A stretch of 64,000 nt of DNA from Acytostelium subglobosum LB1 (GCF_000787575.1 NW_012236525.1:1069686-1133685), one strand, 5' to 3'. Numbered from the stretch's first letter, positions 34,803 to 47,161 are shown. The notes: generated from the letters alone by a model not told the origin. Numbers and translations: made by a program.

Positions 34803-37800
34803 TTAAAAGGTCAATTGAATGTTGGGATTGACACCATATTGGGTAAGTAGTTCATATGAGCTGATGAATCTAGGTGTTGGGACTGGACTTTGTTGTGATG
34901 GCTGGAAGGCAGGTCTGAGTGCACTGAACTGGAAAGACCAATGGAATGTCTTGCTTCCAACAAATGGTGCAACATCAACAATACATTGGTATGTGTTGGC
35001 AACACCAGCAACAGATTGGATGTTACCTCCAACTCTTACTCCACTATCATCGGTCAAGTAACAATAGTGTTCATCATGGTTGGATGATAACTGAGCAATT
35101 GTGAATGTACCAGTTATGGTGTAATAGTTGCGCACTGTTTGGATTGATTGAACACGGCCTGCAGCAAAAGATCCACCGAGGTAGTAGAAGGCATATGTTG
35201 ATTGAGTGAAGGATACTGTCTTGTCATTGGGACCAACCAGGAAAATGGAGAAGTAGTGGTTGCCATAGGCTGATGGAACAAATGTGATGCGGAACTGGCC
35301 ATTTCCAATTGATGGTACCGGAATTCTGTTTGACACATCGCTCGAGAACACGATATAGACTCTTTGGACTGCGCCTGTGGTGACGACCGTGAGTGTCTGA
35401 GTGGCGCCATCAGCAACAATCTTGGAGAACACTGCCTTGGTGATGGCTCCAACCGAGTCAACTGTTGGAGAGGTGGTTGTGATCGTTGAGAGACCGGTTG
35501 TTGAGACGAGTTGGAGGTCTTGGGATGTCAATGTGATCACGTTGCCAGCGTTATCAGACAAGCTCTCAACTGACAAGGTATATACAGCATTCGAGTGCAA
35601 GCCAACTGGGAATGATACACGATAGACACCATTGTTGTCACCTCCAGACAGTCTGTTTGTTGAGTCTGCGAGAAGAGTGAACTGATTGATACCATTTGAT
35701 GAGACGACAATGACTGCCTCCTTGAATCCAGATTGGTTATCAGTGATTGTTAGGTCAATGTTGGCAATGGAGCCCGAAGATCCAGTATTGATCGAGGATG
35801 GGGCGGTCAATGAAGCGATCCTTGGTGCAGCCACATCACATTGAACATAGGGTGGTGTGTAGGATGGGAAGATAGACTTGATGTAGGCGTAGCTATATGT
35901 GAACACCTGTCCATTGACATCTGTGATCTCTAGCACCAGGCTTGGCAATCCGACACGTGTCCTTGTGCTGAGCTTGTTGCACTGCACAAAGAAGTAGACA
36001 TTGTCGTTGAAGCTGGTTGTCGGGTTATCCAAGAAGTTGTTCTCATAGAAGACTACTCCAGCTCCAAACTGGTTCTCATTATAGAAGAAACGGACGGATG
36101 CCATTGGAGTGACTGAGGTAGCCTTGACAAAGGCAGAGTAAGGACCATTGTTACTGAATGATGTTAGTACTGGACGTGTCACAAGGTCAACTGCTGTACC
36201 TTGGACTGAGATTGTCGATGCCAGGGATGGTGTTTGTCTGAGTTTGGCAGAGCTGATGGTGTAGACAGCGTATCCTTTCGAATCTTGGAGGACCAAATCA
36301 ATATTGGAGGTGAATGAGAAAGTGTTCTTGGGGACGAACCACGAGCCGGAGAAGGTGGCAACAGGTGAAGAGACATTCACAACTTGGTATAGAGGGACAA
36401 CTGTGGTCTGGGAGAATGTGAAGTGATGTTGATCAAATTGGACCAGAACACTTGAGGAGTTCGAAGTGGCCTTGTCTAAAGTGAGTACGAAGGTGACCTC
36501 AACAGCGCCATTTGTCACAACAATTGGGTTGGGAGTGAACGAGAAGGAAAGTACAGTTGGAGCAGATGGGCCTATGTTGGGATGAGTGTTAATATGAATG
36601 ATTGAATGATTGATTGAATGATGGTACTTACGAGTGTAGATTAGGCTGACACATTGATGGTTGGCATAGTCAGAGTACTGCTGGAAGAAGTTGAAGAAGA
36701 CACTGTAGGCACCTGGTTGTGGGAATTGAGTTGGATGAAATGATAGTCCAGTTTGGTAGGTGAGTAGGTTGTTGTTGCTCGAGAGCAAACCATCTTGGTA
36801 GGAGAAGCGGGCTTGATCTGAGATCTTATCATTGATCAACAGGTAGGCACTGCCTTCAACCAACTGAGTAGAGGTCACATTAAAGTAGATGGGTACGGCT
36901 GTTAATGAGTTGAGGTTTACAGTCTTTGGCAGGGTGGCGTTGATCAGCACAGCGTTGGCTGGCAAGACACGTGGTGTCACAGTTGGAATGCTTGATGTGG
37001 AGTAGTACTGTGAGGCAGTGTTGCCTTGATCGTTGGTGATGGTCGAACGACCACCCCATGGCAAGTATAGTTCATCGTTGGCACTGTCAAACAGTGATCG
37101 GATTGAGATCACACCATCATTGATATCACCTTGGACAATATCGTTTGGATTGGCGTACACATAACGAAGGATCTCTGCATTAGCGAATCCTGAACCCGGT
37201 GAGCTGAATGATACATTTGTCTCCAAATGGAATGGTTGCAACTGATTGATCGATGGAACATTGAATGTGATTGAGTTACCAAGTGATGGAACACCAGTGT
37301 TTGTGTCTAAGTTGATTGAGTTAGTGATTGAATGATAGTTTGATAGATTGATTGAATGGTACTTACTGATGTAGGTGAGGGTCGAAGTTGTGAAGTATTC
37401 CAAAGGTTGACCAGAGTATTGCTTGAGAAGCAAACGGAAGGTGTATGTACCATTGTTGAAGTAGGCTGGGATAAGGCAGTAGGCAGTGATGTTGGTTGGG
37501 GAAGAGAGAACTGGTGTGCAGTCGGCATTTGGTCCCCAGAGTCTCACCTCAATATCGTAGAATCCATTTGGGTTGGAGTTAAGTAGGAAGTTGACTGCAA
37601 CAACATGTGTCAAGTAGGTGTAGGACAAGTTGGTCAAGGGTGTAACACTATCGGCCAATACAATTGGCGAGGGTATCCACTGTGGTGGGGCGATACTTAA
37701 TGGAGGGAGATTGAATGCGGCGAAGGTGGTGTAGGTGGTTGGGACGCCTGCAGAGTTGTAGAGTACCAGGTTGGCAAGGTCGATGGTGGCTAGACGGCGA

Positions 37801-38502
37801 TCGGTGGGTGGGTTGACAGTGACGTAGTAGAAGCCATCAGCATTGGCATCGGATAGTTGGATGTTGTAATTTACAATCTCATCCTGACCAGACTGCTTGT
37901 AGTATCTCAGGCCAAACTGTCCGTTTCTAAAGCCAGAAGAGCCTGCGGCAATCTGGAACTTGAAGAACAAAGAAGTTGATGATTGGGATACACTGAGTGA
38001 GGTCAATGTTGATGGTGGACCGGCTGGAAATGAATGATTAGTGTCAATATTATTAATCTGTAATTTGATTGAGTGAACGATACTTACTGTAGATGGTGAG
38101 TTTGCCAGCAGCTGGGAACAATTGGGTTACTTGGACATCAATGTAGTCAACGCCGTTGAAGAGGGATACGCGAATGGGACAATCAAGGGAGGTTGCACCA
38201 TTTGTTGGAAGACACTTAACTTGAGTCCATGGAATGCACACAGTGACATTGGTCTTGGACGGTCCATCATTGATGATGTTGATTGGACTGAGGGAAGTGG
38301 AATACTCATTGTTGATGATAACTGCTCCACTTTGGAATCTCTGGTCCGTGGTGAAGAAGATTGTTACTGATGGGATAGTAGGACTGGTGAAATAGACCTT
38401 TGATGGTGTCAACTTTACTGAGGTGACAGTAAGTGATTGTACTCCATTGGCACTGGCAAATATGGCCAACAATGATAGTAAAACGATAATACGAATATTC
38501 AT
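34803..38502 (-). CDS. Large secreted beta-rich repeat protein, possible adhesion or matrix protein
   Basis: Exons are 38088-38502, 37367-38023, 36632-37306 and 34803-36571, giving 1171 aa. There is a clear signal peptide (MNIRIIVLLSLLAIFASANG). The rest is Ser/Thr/Val/Asn-rich with alternating hydrophobic residues and recurring blocks of about 110-130 residues, as in stacked beta-sandwich domains. One block, ITDNQSGFKEAVIVVSS then NAVYTLSVESLSDNAGN, looks like the Ig-like segments found in bacterial and dictyostelid surface proteins. No C-terminal membrane helix or GPI-type tail is visible (end: GVNPNIQLTF), so it is probably secreted or bound to matrix. I do not recognise the family. Two 60-nt introns (37307-37366, 36572-36631) are stop-free and in frame. 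Confidence 0.75.
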
Positions 38503-39369
38503 TATCTATTATTATTATATATTGTTGTAGTTGTTGTTGTTGTTGTTGGAGATAAAAGGTGATTGTGCGTCACTTGTTGTTGGTGTTTTTGAAGTTGAGA
38601 CTCGTCAAGATGCCGGTTGGCCGTTGTTTGGAACGATGCCTATATTATCCGAACCCAACAATTGATGGGTTTCGCTTGTCGTCGACGAGTAAAAATATCT
38701 TTGATATCGTTGTTGATTTGCCCATTCATCAACACGCAAGCCAAAAGATTGGGACTGTCGTTTCGTTTTGATTGAAACCCTATGCCATGACATGATGTTC
38801 TTGAGGTCAACTGAAGTATTCCCTGGGGATACAAGACACAGTAAGTAACTAAGGACTAGTCATTCATTCATTTGATCACGCCAAGTGGTGTTTGGGTAAG
38901 TTCTATGTCCTCCCTAAAAATGGGTTCTAAGTGACAGGTCTCTCCCCGTTTGTCTAAGTGGAACGTCAGAAGCATTGCTAGAACAAGTTCAAACATCTAA
39001 CCTTCCACTATTTCGTGATGTATTGGTAATAGTAATAAAAAAAGTACTGAAGTGATATTTGAATGTATATTCCATTGAGTTGAGATCAAATACGGCCAGT
39101 ACCTTATTGACACACTACACTTATTGTGAGAAGTCCTCATCAGTGTACATATGCTGCGTTACTAGGATTCAGCAGGACCAGTCCCAAAATTAATGGGTGA
39201 GAGAGTAACAACATGATTTATGCTCTTCAAATCAATCATTACTCAAAAATATTATTATTATTTCCAATCATAAAAATACACTATTCTCTGTATTTATATA
39301 TATATATAAATTTAAAAGATTAATTATTATTCTAAATATTATAATTATATTTATCTATCACCGGAAACA
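38503..39369. other. Divergent intergenic region
   Basis: Spacer between the start codons of the secreted beta protein (-) and the FOLN/Thr-rich protein (+). Overlapping short open stretches at 38559-38834 on both strands look like chance. AT-only sequence at 39240-39360 precedes the FOLN gene. No recognisable gene. Confidence 0.45.
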
Positions 39370-40713
39370 ATGAGGCTGTTTACACCTTATTGTTATTGAC
39401 GGTCCTCATCCTAAGTTCTGCTTTAGCTCAGAGTATGTATCAAAAATATATTCCAACAAACAATCAATTCCACAAGTGTCCAATACTAATATTCTTGATA
39501 CAATAATATTATTAGATATTGATGTTTGTCAAAATGTACATTGTCAAGATGGCTATGAATGTCGGGAAGTTTGTGGAATTGCCAAATGTTTCCCTTGCGG
39601 TTCACCAATCACAACAACCACAACACCAACTACTACTACTGCGTCGCATACCTCTGGTTCGTATGACCCTTGCAACAATGTTCCATGTCCAAGTGGAACA
39701 GTCTGTGCCGTGGTCCATTCCATCGACTACGACCACAGCCGTGATTACCCAACAAATTAGTACAGTGGCCTCTACCACAGTGTCCACCGCGTCCACTACG
39801 ACAGTCAGTACTGTTTCCACTGTTGCCTCCACTGTTGCACAGGTAACTACTGCCCCCGTAACTGCCAGCACAACAGTGTCAACGACTGTGACTACAACCG
39901 CTTCCACAACTAGCCCAGCTTCGACAATCACTCAAACTACCATTGCTTCTACCATTGTGACCACCACTTCCAGTCCAACCACGACAGCCTCGACCACCGT
40001 GACCACCACTGCATCCACAACTAGCCCAGCGTCAACCATCACTCAGACCACAACGGCCACAACAACAGTATCCATCACTTCCACGCCTACCCCAACTCCA
40101 ACCACTATTGCCTCGACCACCATGACCACCACGGCGTCCACTACAAGCCCTGCATCAACCATCACTCAGACCACTACGGCCACAACTACTGTCTCAATCA
40201 CTTCCACGCCTACCAACCCCAACCACCATAGCTTCCACAACCGCTTCCTCAACTACTGCCACCACCTTGACCACTACCGCGTCTACAACTACCCCTGATT
40301 CGCCAACCACTGGCCCAACTCCAACCCCAACTCCTGTTGATAAGTACAGTGTTCGCATCACCGTTTGGGACGATACTGCCAACAAGACCGGTGACTATGC
40401 TGGCCAGAACTTCCTGCCAGGTATGATGGCATCCTTGTCTACCAAGGACGGTCAACTCATCAAGTCTGGACCGATGGTCGGAGGAGAGATCAGTGTCAAA
40501 GACTTGCCGCCTGGCGAATATTGTGTCAAAGTCTGGGACCCCAAAAACATGTATGTGACTGGTCCAGTGGGCACCACCAAGCAACTGTACAAGAGCAACC
40601 AGTTTGTGGACAACCAGCTGTGCTTCAACACAAACACATTCGGCAATGTCCGAGGTATGGATATACGAGCTGGTATGGTCAAGGCCCCAAGATACAACCC
40701 TACCCTAGGATAG
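39370..40713 (+). CDS. FOLN/Thr-rich (mucin-like)/SdrB-like surface or spore-coat protein, frame interrupted as sequenced
   Basis: Exon 1 is 39370-39432 and exon 2 begins at 39516. Parts in order: a signal-peptide-like segment (LLLLTVLILSSALAQ), a Cys-rich FOLN-like pair (CQNVHCQDGYEC with CGIAKCFPC, then DPCNNVPCPSGTVC), a long Thr/Ser-rich mucin-like tract with a unit repeated about three times (TTTASTTSPASTITQT, near 39890, 40000 and 40120), and a C-terminal SdrD/Cna-B-like beta domain (VRITVWDDTANKTGDYAG through DLPPGEYCVKVWDP). FOLN and SdrB-like domains occur in dictyostelid spore-coat and colossin-like proteins. As written the reading frame changes three times: between the ATG and the hydrophobic core, near 39700-39730, and near 40215. 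Either the sequence has single-base errors in low-complexity DNA or this copy is degenerate; intact domains at both ends favour errors. Confidence 0.6.
39887..40215 (+). repeat. Thr-rich coding repeat, about 3 units
   Basis: A block encoding TTTASTTSPASTITQT recurs at about 39890, 40000 and 40120 with spacer segments of variable length, so unit spacing is about 110-125 nt. It encodes a likely O-glycosylated linker. Confidence 0.7.
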
Positions 40714-41052
40714 TAATGTATTACCACCACTACATGCTTTAAACTTACTTCGCCACGAAAACTTGCAATATGCTGTTCATATAATGATGCTGTTTGTTCC
40801 TTGTTAATGGTTATTGAGGTGAACAACAATCAATACCAATTTGTTATTACTATTATTATTTGTTATTGATGTATATGAAACGGTGAATGAATGAATCAAA
40901 GTAATGAATTTGTCAATAAAGAAACCTAAGAAATTTGAAAAACTTCTCAAATTGCAAACAACTAATAATTATTACTTTGTCGAGCTTCAATCGAATAAAG
41001 GGACAGTAATAGGATTCGAATCCTAACATAGACATAAGTTTATTTATTTATA
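40714..41052. other. Intergenic region
   Basis: AT-rich spacer with a 16-nt palindrome at 41010-41025 whose centre (GGATTCGAATCC) mimics a tRNA T-arm. No tRNA body or promoter boxes accompany it. The rest shows nothing of note. Confidence 0.5.
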
Positions 41053-41643
41053 ATGCATCAAAGAAAAGGTACGAAGCAACAACATATAGGCCTGGCATCA
41101 TTGGATAATGATGAACATTATAAACAACAACAAAAACAACAACAACAACAACAACAACAACAAAATACACCAAACACTCCAGCACGATTCGTCTTGAAGT
41201 TGATTGAGCGCGTTGCTTGGATTGGTATCGGTCTCGCATTGGCCTACTACACCGATGCCCTCAATGTCCTACTCTATAATCCTCTAATCGACAGGTAATG
41301 ACGTTCAATCATTCATTCATTCAATCAATCAATCAATCAATATAACTAACCGCTCACTCTCATTCATTCATTCATTCATTCATTCGATAGGATGTACTTG
41401 AGCATTGCTATTTTGTTCCTTGTTACATTCTTTGCCTTCTACTTCTATGTTGCTTACATCTGTGGCGGACGTCATCACAACAGCAATGATTGGGAGAAGT
41501 TGTTTCCCAAATCGATCAAGACTGCAACAGTGGCAATAGTACTCTTTACCATCACTTTCATGTTGGCCTGTTGGCCAGTGTGGCGCTGGTTCACACCTGT
41601 CTACATGCTTATCTACACCATAGCAGTGTCCTACCTGATATAG
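41053..41643 (+). CDS. Small four-helix membrane protein, TMEM128-like
   Basis: Exons are 41053-41294 and 41391-41643, giving 164 aa. A short poly-Q N-terminus is followed by a segment with ERVAWIGIGLALAYYTDAL and then helices including LSIAILFLVTFFAFYFYVAYI, ATVAIVLFTITFMLACW and TPVYMLIYTIAVSYLI. The DWEKLFPKSIKTAT and WPVWRWFTP stretches resemble TMEM128, a four-pass ER protein of unclear function. The similarity is from memory of the family pattern, so the assignment is moderate. The intron contains CATT and CAAT repeats. Confidence 0.7.
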
Positions 41644-41716
41644 TTTGATCGACCATCCATTCAATCAATCAATCAATCATTCATTCATTCAGATCGATCT
41701 CTTGGCTCTCATCAGG

Positions 41717-43190
41717 CTACGATGTCTCGAATAGCCTGGATATTTTATTCGCAACGTCAAGTACCAGCTCGTAGGTGAGGAACATGATCGAGGAGTTGGG
41801 AACGACACGAAGCACATGTGGCCCCATTCCACCAAACAGGCCTCGCACTCCTTCTTCCCTGGCAATCAAGTAAAGTCCCTGTATAACGTTCTTGTACTTT
41901 GGTACAGCACCCGGTGCAATATTCTCTCTCAGTCTAGTTCTAATCACTTCATGTGGATACGTGGTCACAGCCGCTATCAGTTTAGCAACAGCAGCCGCTG
42001 ACAAATATTCAACTGTCGACAGTTCTGTTGGAGTTGAAGTGGATGTTAGATCAGTGCAATCACATCGCATCAAGTTCAGATCACCTACCTTTTGGATATG
42101 GATATTGTTCAGGTCGCTTCAGATGCTCCTCAATGATTCGGTTCTTGAATCCTTCGTAGAGGACAAACTGGAAGGCAGACTCTGAGACACTGATGATGGA
42201 CGCACCCAGTCCCTTGTAGAATCCAAAGACTCCCTCCTCCTTGAGCACCGCCATGCAGCAGTGGAATGTGTTCCTATAATGTGTACCCTATAATTGATTG
42301 AATGATTGAATGAGTGAGTGGTTCCATTCCAGTGTACCATGCCATGCCATGCCATGTTGATGCCAGTCCGAACATACTTGATTAAAGTCCTTTAGAGATG
42401 TTTGTAATTGCATTCGAGTCTTGATTAGCCAAATGGGACCTGTGGCAATGGCCACTGTACAACCGGCACTGATGGCCGATGTGAGATACATGATAGGGCC
42501 CTCCTTGACTCCCATCTTTTCCAGAGCAGTCTTTGTAAAGCTATATGTCATAAAGTGAACTGCACGTGATGGTGCCACTCCAAGCAAATGTGGTCCCAAG
42601 CCCTTGAATAAGCCTTTAGGTCCATCTCTTTCATATAAGTTCCTTTTGATTGTGATTGATTGATTGATTGATTGATGTGAGTGAGTGATCAATCAATCAA
42701 ACAAGATCCAATTGCTTACTTTAGTGCGAATACTGTTGTTGGTACACCTCTCGGCTTACCAACATAGAGCATTGCAGAGTTGGCACCCTGTAACTGTGTC
42801 TTGATCACCTCGAGTGGTGATGTACATATGACTCCAACTGCACCTCCAAGTCTAATACAAGATGATTGTGATGATGATTAGTGACTGATTGACCAAGATG
42901 TATGTCTTGTCGTCGCTTTGACATTGTCATCCTTACCCTCCAGCAACAAAGTGCAACAAGGCATTCTTTGATTTCTCGCGAGGCTTTGGTAAGACTGATG
43001 ATGTGGCTGGGTCTGTTGAGGATGCGATTGCATTCTGAGCGAATATCTTTTTCTGATTGTTATATATATTGCTATTGCTATTGTTATTGCTACTCCCACT
43101 ACTACTGCTGCCAACAATGCCAGTTGATGTAGTTGATGTTACTGGAGTTGATGATGATGATGATGTGGACTTGATCGACTCTTTGTCCAT
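41717..43190 (-). CDS. Mitochondrial carrier, SLC25A33/36 (Rim2)-type pyrimidine nucleotide carrier
   Basis: Exons are 42937-43190, 42720-42851, 42378-42642, 42089-42287 and 41717-42024, giving 385 aa. About 75 residues of Ser/Thr/Asn-rich sequence precede three carrier repeats. Signature motifs after splicing are PLEVIKTQLQ, PIWLIKTRMQLQ and PHEVIRTRLRE. The second motif with Trp (P-x-W-x-x-K-T-R) marks the subgroup with Rim2 and SLC25A33/36, which exchange pyrimidine nucleotides across the inner mitochondrial membrane, supporting mtDNA and RNA synthesis. The low-complexity N-terminus replaces the usual short leader. Start at 43190 is the first in-frame ATG. It shares a 260-nt divergent promoter with COG6. 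Confidence 0.87.
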
Positions 43191-43451
43191 ATCTATATAT
43201 ATGATTGATCGTATGTATATGTGTTTTAAGTTCTGATCAGTAAGCAATCAGATGTACTCCTATCTTTGGATTGACGCGTGTGACTTAGGTGTAAAACTAG
43301 TTCGTTCGGCTTGTGCTGAAAGTGACTGATGGTGGTGTGGTTAAATTGATCTAATTCAATTTATGGGACTTTCAATTCAAATTCCTTATGTTGGGGCATT
43401 GTGATCTTCACTCATTGTTGATTCACTGACATTCATACAAATAATAATAGA

Positions 43452-45752
43452 ATGAATACAACATTGTCAAGAAAGATACAAAAGGTGTTGGAGATTAAAC
43501 TTGACTCATCCAACTCTGAGTTGGTACATTCATTGGATGAGTTATCAAGTTTCTACCAAACAAACACACTCAATGCTAGAAGGAACCTTAGGAATGACAT
43601 TGAGAGGCGTTATCTAGATATAAACACTCAGTTCTTGGATCAATTCACTCTTTTAAACAATGTAATATCACAAGCCATCGCGATATCCATCAACAACAAC
43701 ATTGCTAACCTTTACCATGTTGATGAATCAATCATGTTTAGTGCGTCGAAGAACTTGTAGAGACATACCAAGAGATAAAGAAGAGTTGCGATGATGTTTG
43801 TAGTCACTTTGAGAATACAAACAAGTCATACTCAACTACACTACAAGATGCTAAACGAATGTTTGATGACCTGTATGATTGATGAATGAATGATTGAGTG
43901 AGTCGTGGACGACTGACTAACAACAACAACAACACATACATGTAGGAAGGTGACAGAAGAGAAGGAGAAGTACTTGGAAGCATATTTGTCAAGATTCAGA
44001 TTGACTGAGGAGGAGGAGTTGTCTTTGCAGTTGAAGGAGGTGGATTATACATTCTTTCAAACACTGGCTCATTTGGCCGCGATACATAATGAGTGCAAGA
44101 TGATCTTGTCCAATACATATCAACGACCAACTTATGAGATAATGGGTATGGTCGCCAGACATCAGGAAAAGGCCTATCGCAAACTTTACACATCGATCAA
44201 AGAGGAGTCCAAGCAACTCCAGACCGAGCAGCCAGAGATGCCCAGTGGCGCACTGTTGCCACAATCTCTGAGCGCGCTGCAGGAGCGTCCCCTGCTGCTC
44301 ACCTTCTGTCTGGAGGAGATTGGAGAGTATAGATGCAAGTGTCTCACCAGCTCATTCATCACCGCGCTCACAATGGGCGGACACAACGGCACACCACGAC
44401 CAATCGAGATCAATGCTCATGATCCCCTGCGATTCCTTGGTGACATGTTGGCCTGGATTCACCAGACCCTGGCTTCAGAGTACGAACTACTCTCCGCTCT
44501 GCTCGGCAGGATCACAATCACAGTCCCATCAAAGAGTAAGATTGATTGATTGATTGATTGATCGATGGTCTTCGCTCACTTACTCACTCAATCACAACAT
44601 AGAGTTGGTCAGAAGTTCATCATCATATGACGACATTGACTTTGGGGATGCTTCTCAGTTGACTGCTGGCGGACAGCAGGATGAACTACAGCACCAGATC
44701 AAGCCAATTGACAAAGTGCTTGACATTGGCTTCGAGGCGGTGAACCGTCCGCTCACAGTGAGAGTCGAGCAGATATTACAATCAAAGCCTGGCATCACCA
44801 CTATATATAAGATGATCACATTGTTGGATTTCTACTCGAGGATTGCATCATCGATCGTTACCAACAAGACATCACGTGTCAGTTCCATAATGAACGACAT
44901 CAAGCACACCTGTCTCAACAGCTTCTTCACTCTGATCAAGGACAGCTTTGAAAAGATACATCGAGCGCCTCAAACACCTTCAATCGAACTCGTCCCGACC
45001 AACGAGATCAAAGAGTCCATCAATAAGCTGGTAAGAGGATGGATGGCGACATCAATCAATCAATCAAATAGGTCACTCACCCAATCCCTGCCAACCCTAT
45101 CATGTAGAAGGAACTTATTACAACATTCAATGGATCACTTGTTCCTGATAGCGAGCGCGAGGAGGAGTTCAAGCCAATACTCACATCAATGGTGGACCCA
45201 ATCGTCAACTTGGCAACTGTGTGCGCCACAACTTCAAAGTTGCCAATGGCCAGCATGGCAGTGTACATTATTAATAGTCTCAGTCTGTTGCAGTCGACAC
45301 TGTCACTGCATAACTTCACCAAGAGCAGGATGGACATTCTGGTCGGACAGATTGACGCACACATGGACACGCTGGTCGAGGAGCAGACGTCCGAGCTGCT
45401 TGGCCAGCTTGGCCTGTCGCACAAGATCAGCATACTTCAATATCACGACAGCACGAGCGAGGGCAAGACCCCTCTGTCACAGGTCGCGGGCATGGACCGT
45501 CTGTCCATCACGCAATGTCTGCGCCAGTTTGACACGACGCTGGAGAGCTCATTCGGCTCGCTGGCCATGCCAGCCTGCGACAAGATATCAAACACAAAGT
45601 TGAAGAACCTGGCCAAATTGAGCGTCACCAATCTGATCGTCTCTGCCTACTCATCACTCTACACCAACATCCGAGATCCAACCAATCAATACGACGACTG
45701 CAATTCAATCTTCCAATATACTCCCGATCAAATCAAGAAGATGTTACATTAA
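43452..45752 (+). CDS. Conserved oligomeric Golgi complex subunit 6
   Basis: Exons are 43452-43661, 43742-43872, 43946-44535, 44603-45030 and 45108-45752, giving 667 aa, near the family length. The N-terminus LSRKIQKVLEIKLDSS, ARRNLRNDIERRYLDIN and, after splicing, LLNNCVEELVETYQEI match COG6; later come RPIEINAHDPLRFLGDMLAWIHQ and a C-terminal helical region. COG6 sits in lobe B of the COG tether, which handles retrograde vesicle traffic within the Golgi and so supports glycosylation. Its stop codon lies only 28 nt from the stop of the convergent ankyrin-type gene, so the 3' UTRs almost certainly overlap. Confidence 0.9.
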
Positions 45753-45780
45753 AAGTCCAATCAATCAATCAAACGATCAT

Positions 45781-47161
45781 TCATTGAGCTCTTGGAAGTG
45801 ACAATGCGTAGCGGTAACAATCTGGATGTTTGGCAGCCAAGATGTCCAAGCACTCTGTTGTTATTCGACCACCCTTGCGAACCAAGAACCCGAGTACCTA
45901 CACAAGGGAGAGAGATATATTAGTAAAGGCTGGACACACATTGATCAACTCCACTACTTGCCCTTTGATTGCCCATCTCTGATGCTCTTTTCATCAGGTT
46001 TGGTAAGCTGTCGGGACGGACCAGAATGTCGACACTCTCGAGGAAGTCCAATGTGGGAGAGTTGGAGGAGTTAGTCCTGGTCATATGGTTAAGTACAGCG
46101 ACTGATGGCGACCACACGCCAACCTGGTTGGGATACACCATGTCATAGATGCGCTGATAAAGATCGACAAAGTTGTGCGTGATCATATTGTCCAGAGATG
46201 TCTGCTTGCCATAATAACTATTAACCAGATTTCCACAGGCCAGCAATGCATGTACAAGGTCTTGGCGACCATAATATAATGCTGAGCTCAAGTGTATCCA
46301 AGAGGGGAGGAGCAGTCTGTTCTCAACGATGCAGTTGATCATNNCAACATTACTGTTTTGAATGAATTGTGACTCCTCCATTCGACCAACATGTCGTTGT
46401 GCCCCATGGTTCAGAAGCAACTTGACGACATTCGGGTCGCCAGACAAGATGGCATTGCCCACTGCATTTGAGGGGCGGAGAGAGAACTTGGGATACAATG
46501 AGTAGAAGTACTCGATGATTGAGATGTGCCCGTATCTGGCCGCACAATTGATCGCGCGAATGGCCCAGTGTCGCGGTCTTCCCATCACGCCCCACAGGTG
46601 CTGTACCATGTCCATGTGACCACGCTCGATGGCGATGCGAAACGCCGCGCCCAGCCCACCCCTGATGGTGAATGGGTACAGTCCAAGGAATCGCTTGGCA
46701 ATCTCCATGTCTTTGCGCGAGACAGCGTTGATCATTGCCTTCTTGCTGAATGGAAATCCCATGGCGATCATGGCCTCGATGACTTGGTGATCAGAGGTGT
46801 TGTCCAGCGCGTGTATCGTGTTGAAGCTCTTGGGCGTGAGTGCAAACATCATGCTGAACGTGTCGATGTTGCAGTGTCGACACAGTTGTTGGATCATGTG
46901 CGGGCGGTATGTAAACTCTTCGCGTGTGATCAATCCTTCGCGCACCTTTATCTTTAACAAGTCGTGGTAACGGAATCTTATGATTGACCATGTTTGAATG
47001 TTTCGATATCCATAAGCAGCCAGTCCCAAATGTTTATGTATCTCACGAATTTGAGCCACTATCTGTTTCCTCAAGTACACATTCCTGATCAGATGTCTAA
47101 ATATATCTCCCAAGTCCTTGTCCTTGTCGTTGGACGACCTTGTTGTTGTTGTCCTGTCCAT
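45781..47161 (-). CDS. Ankyrin-repeat-like protein with a GC-AG intron
   Basis: Exon 1 is 45962-47161 and exon 2 is 45781-45897, giving 438 aa from MDRTTTTRSS. The first 110 residues are basic and helical. The rest is a series of helix-turn-helix units typical of divergent ankyrin repeats in dictyostelid proteins (ALDNTSDHQVIEAMIAMGFPF, NAVGNAILSGDPNVVKLLLNHGA, HLSSALYYGRQDLVHALLACG). The exon 1 donor is GC (AGG|GCAAGT), a known minor class; using it joins GNQR to VLGFLVRKGGRI in frame. Two undetermined bases (46343-46344) leave one residue unknown but do not shift the frame. Function is not evident; such proteins usually act as interaction scaffolds. An in-frame upstream extension without ATG is ignored. 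Confidence 0.75.
46343..46344. other. Two undetermined bases
   Basis: nn within the ankyrin-type gene. The frame is kept; one codon is unreadable. Confidence 0.95.

Noticed and set aside
34803-38502. Assignment of the secreted protein to a specific tiger (IPT/TIG) or ComC-like family
   Set aside because: The beta-repeat character fits loosely, but the diagnostic motifs and the C-terminal anchor are not visible.
38559-38834. Overlapping open stretches on both strands upstream of the FOLN gene
   Set aside because: Short, mutually overlapping, no domain, and placed in a divergent promoter region.
41010-41025. tRNA T-arm-like sequence (GGATTCGAATCC)
   Set aside because: It is a simple palindrome. 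No acceptor stem, D-arm or A-box lies at the right distance on either strand.
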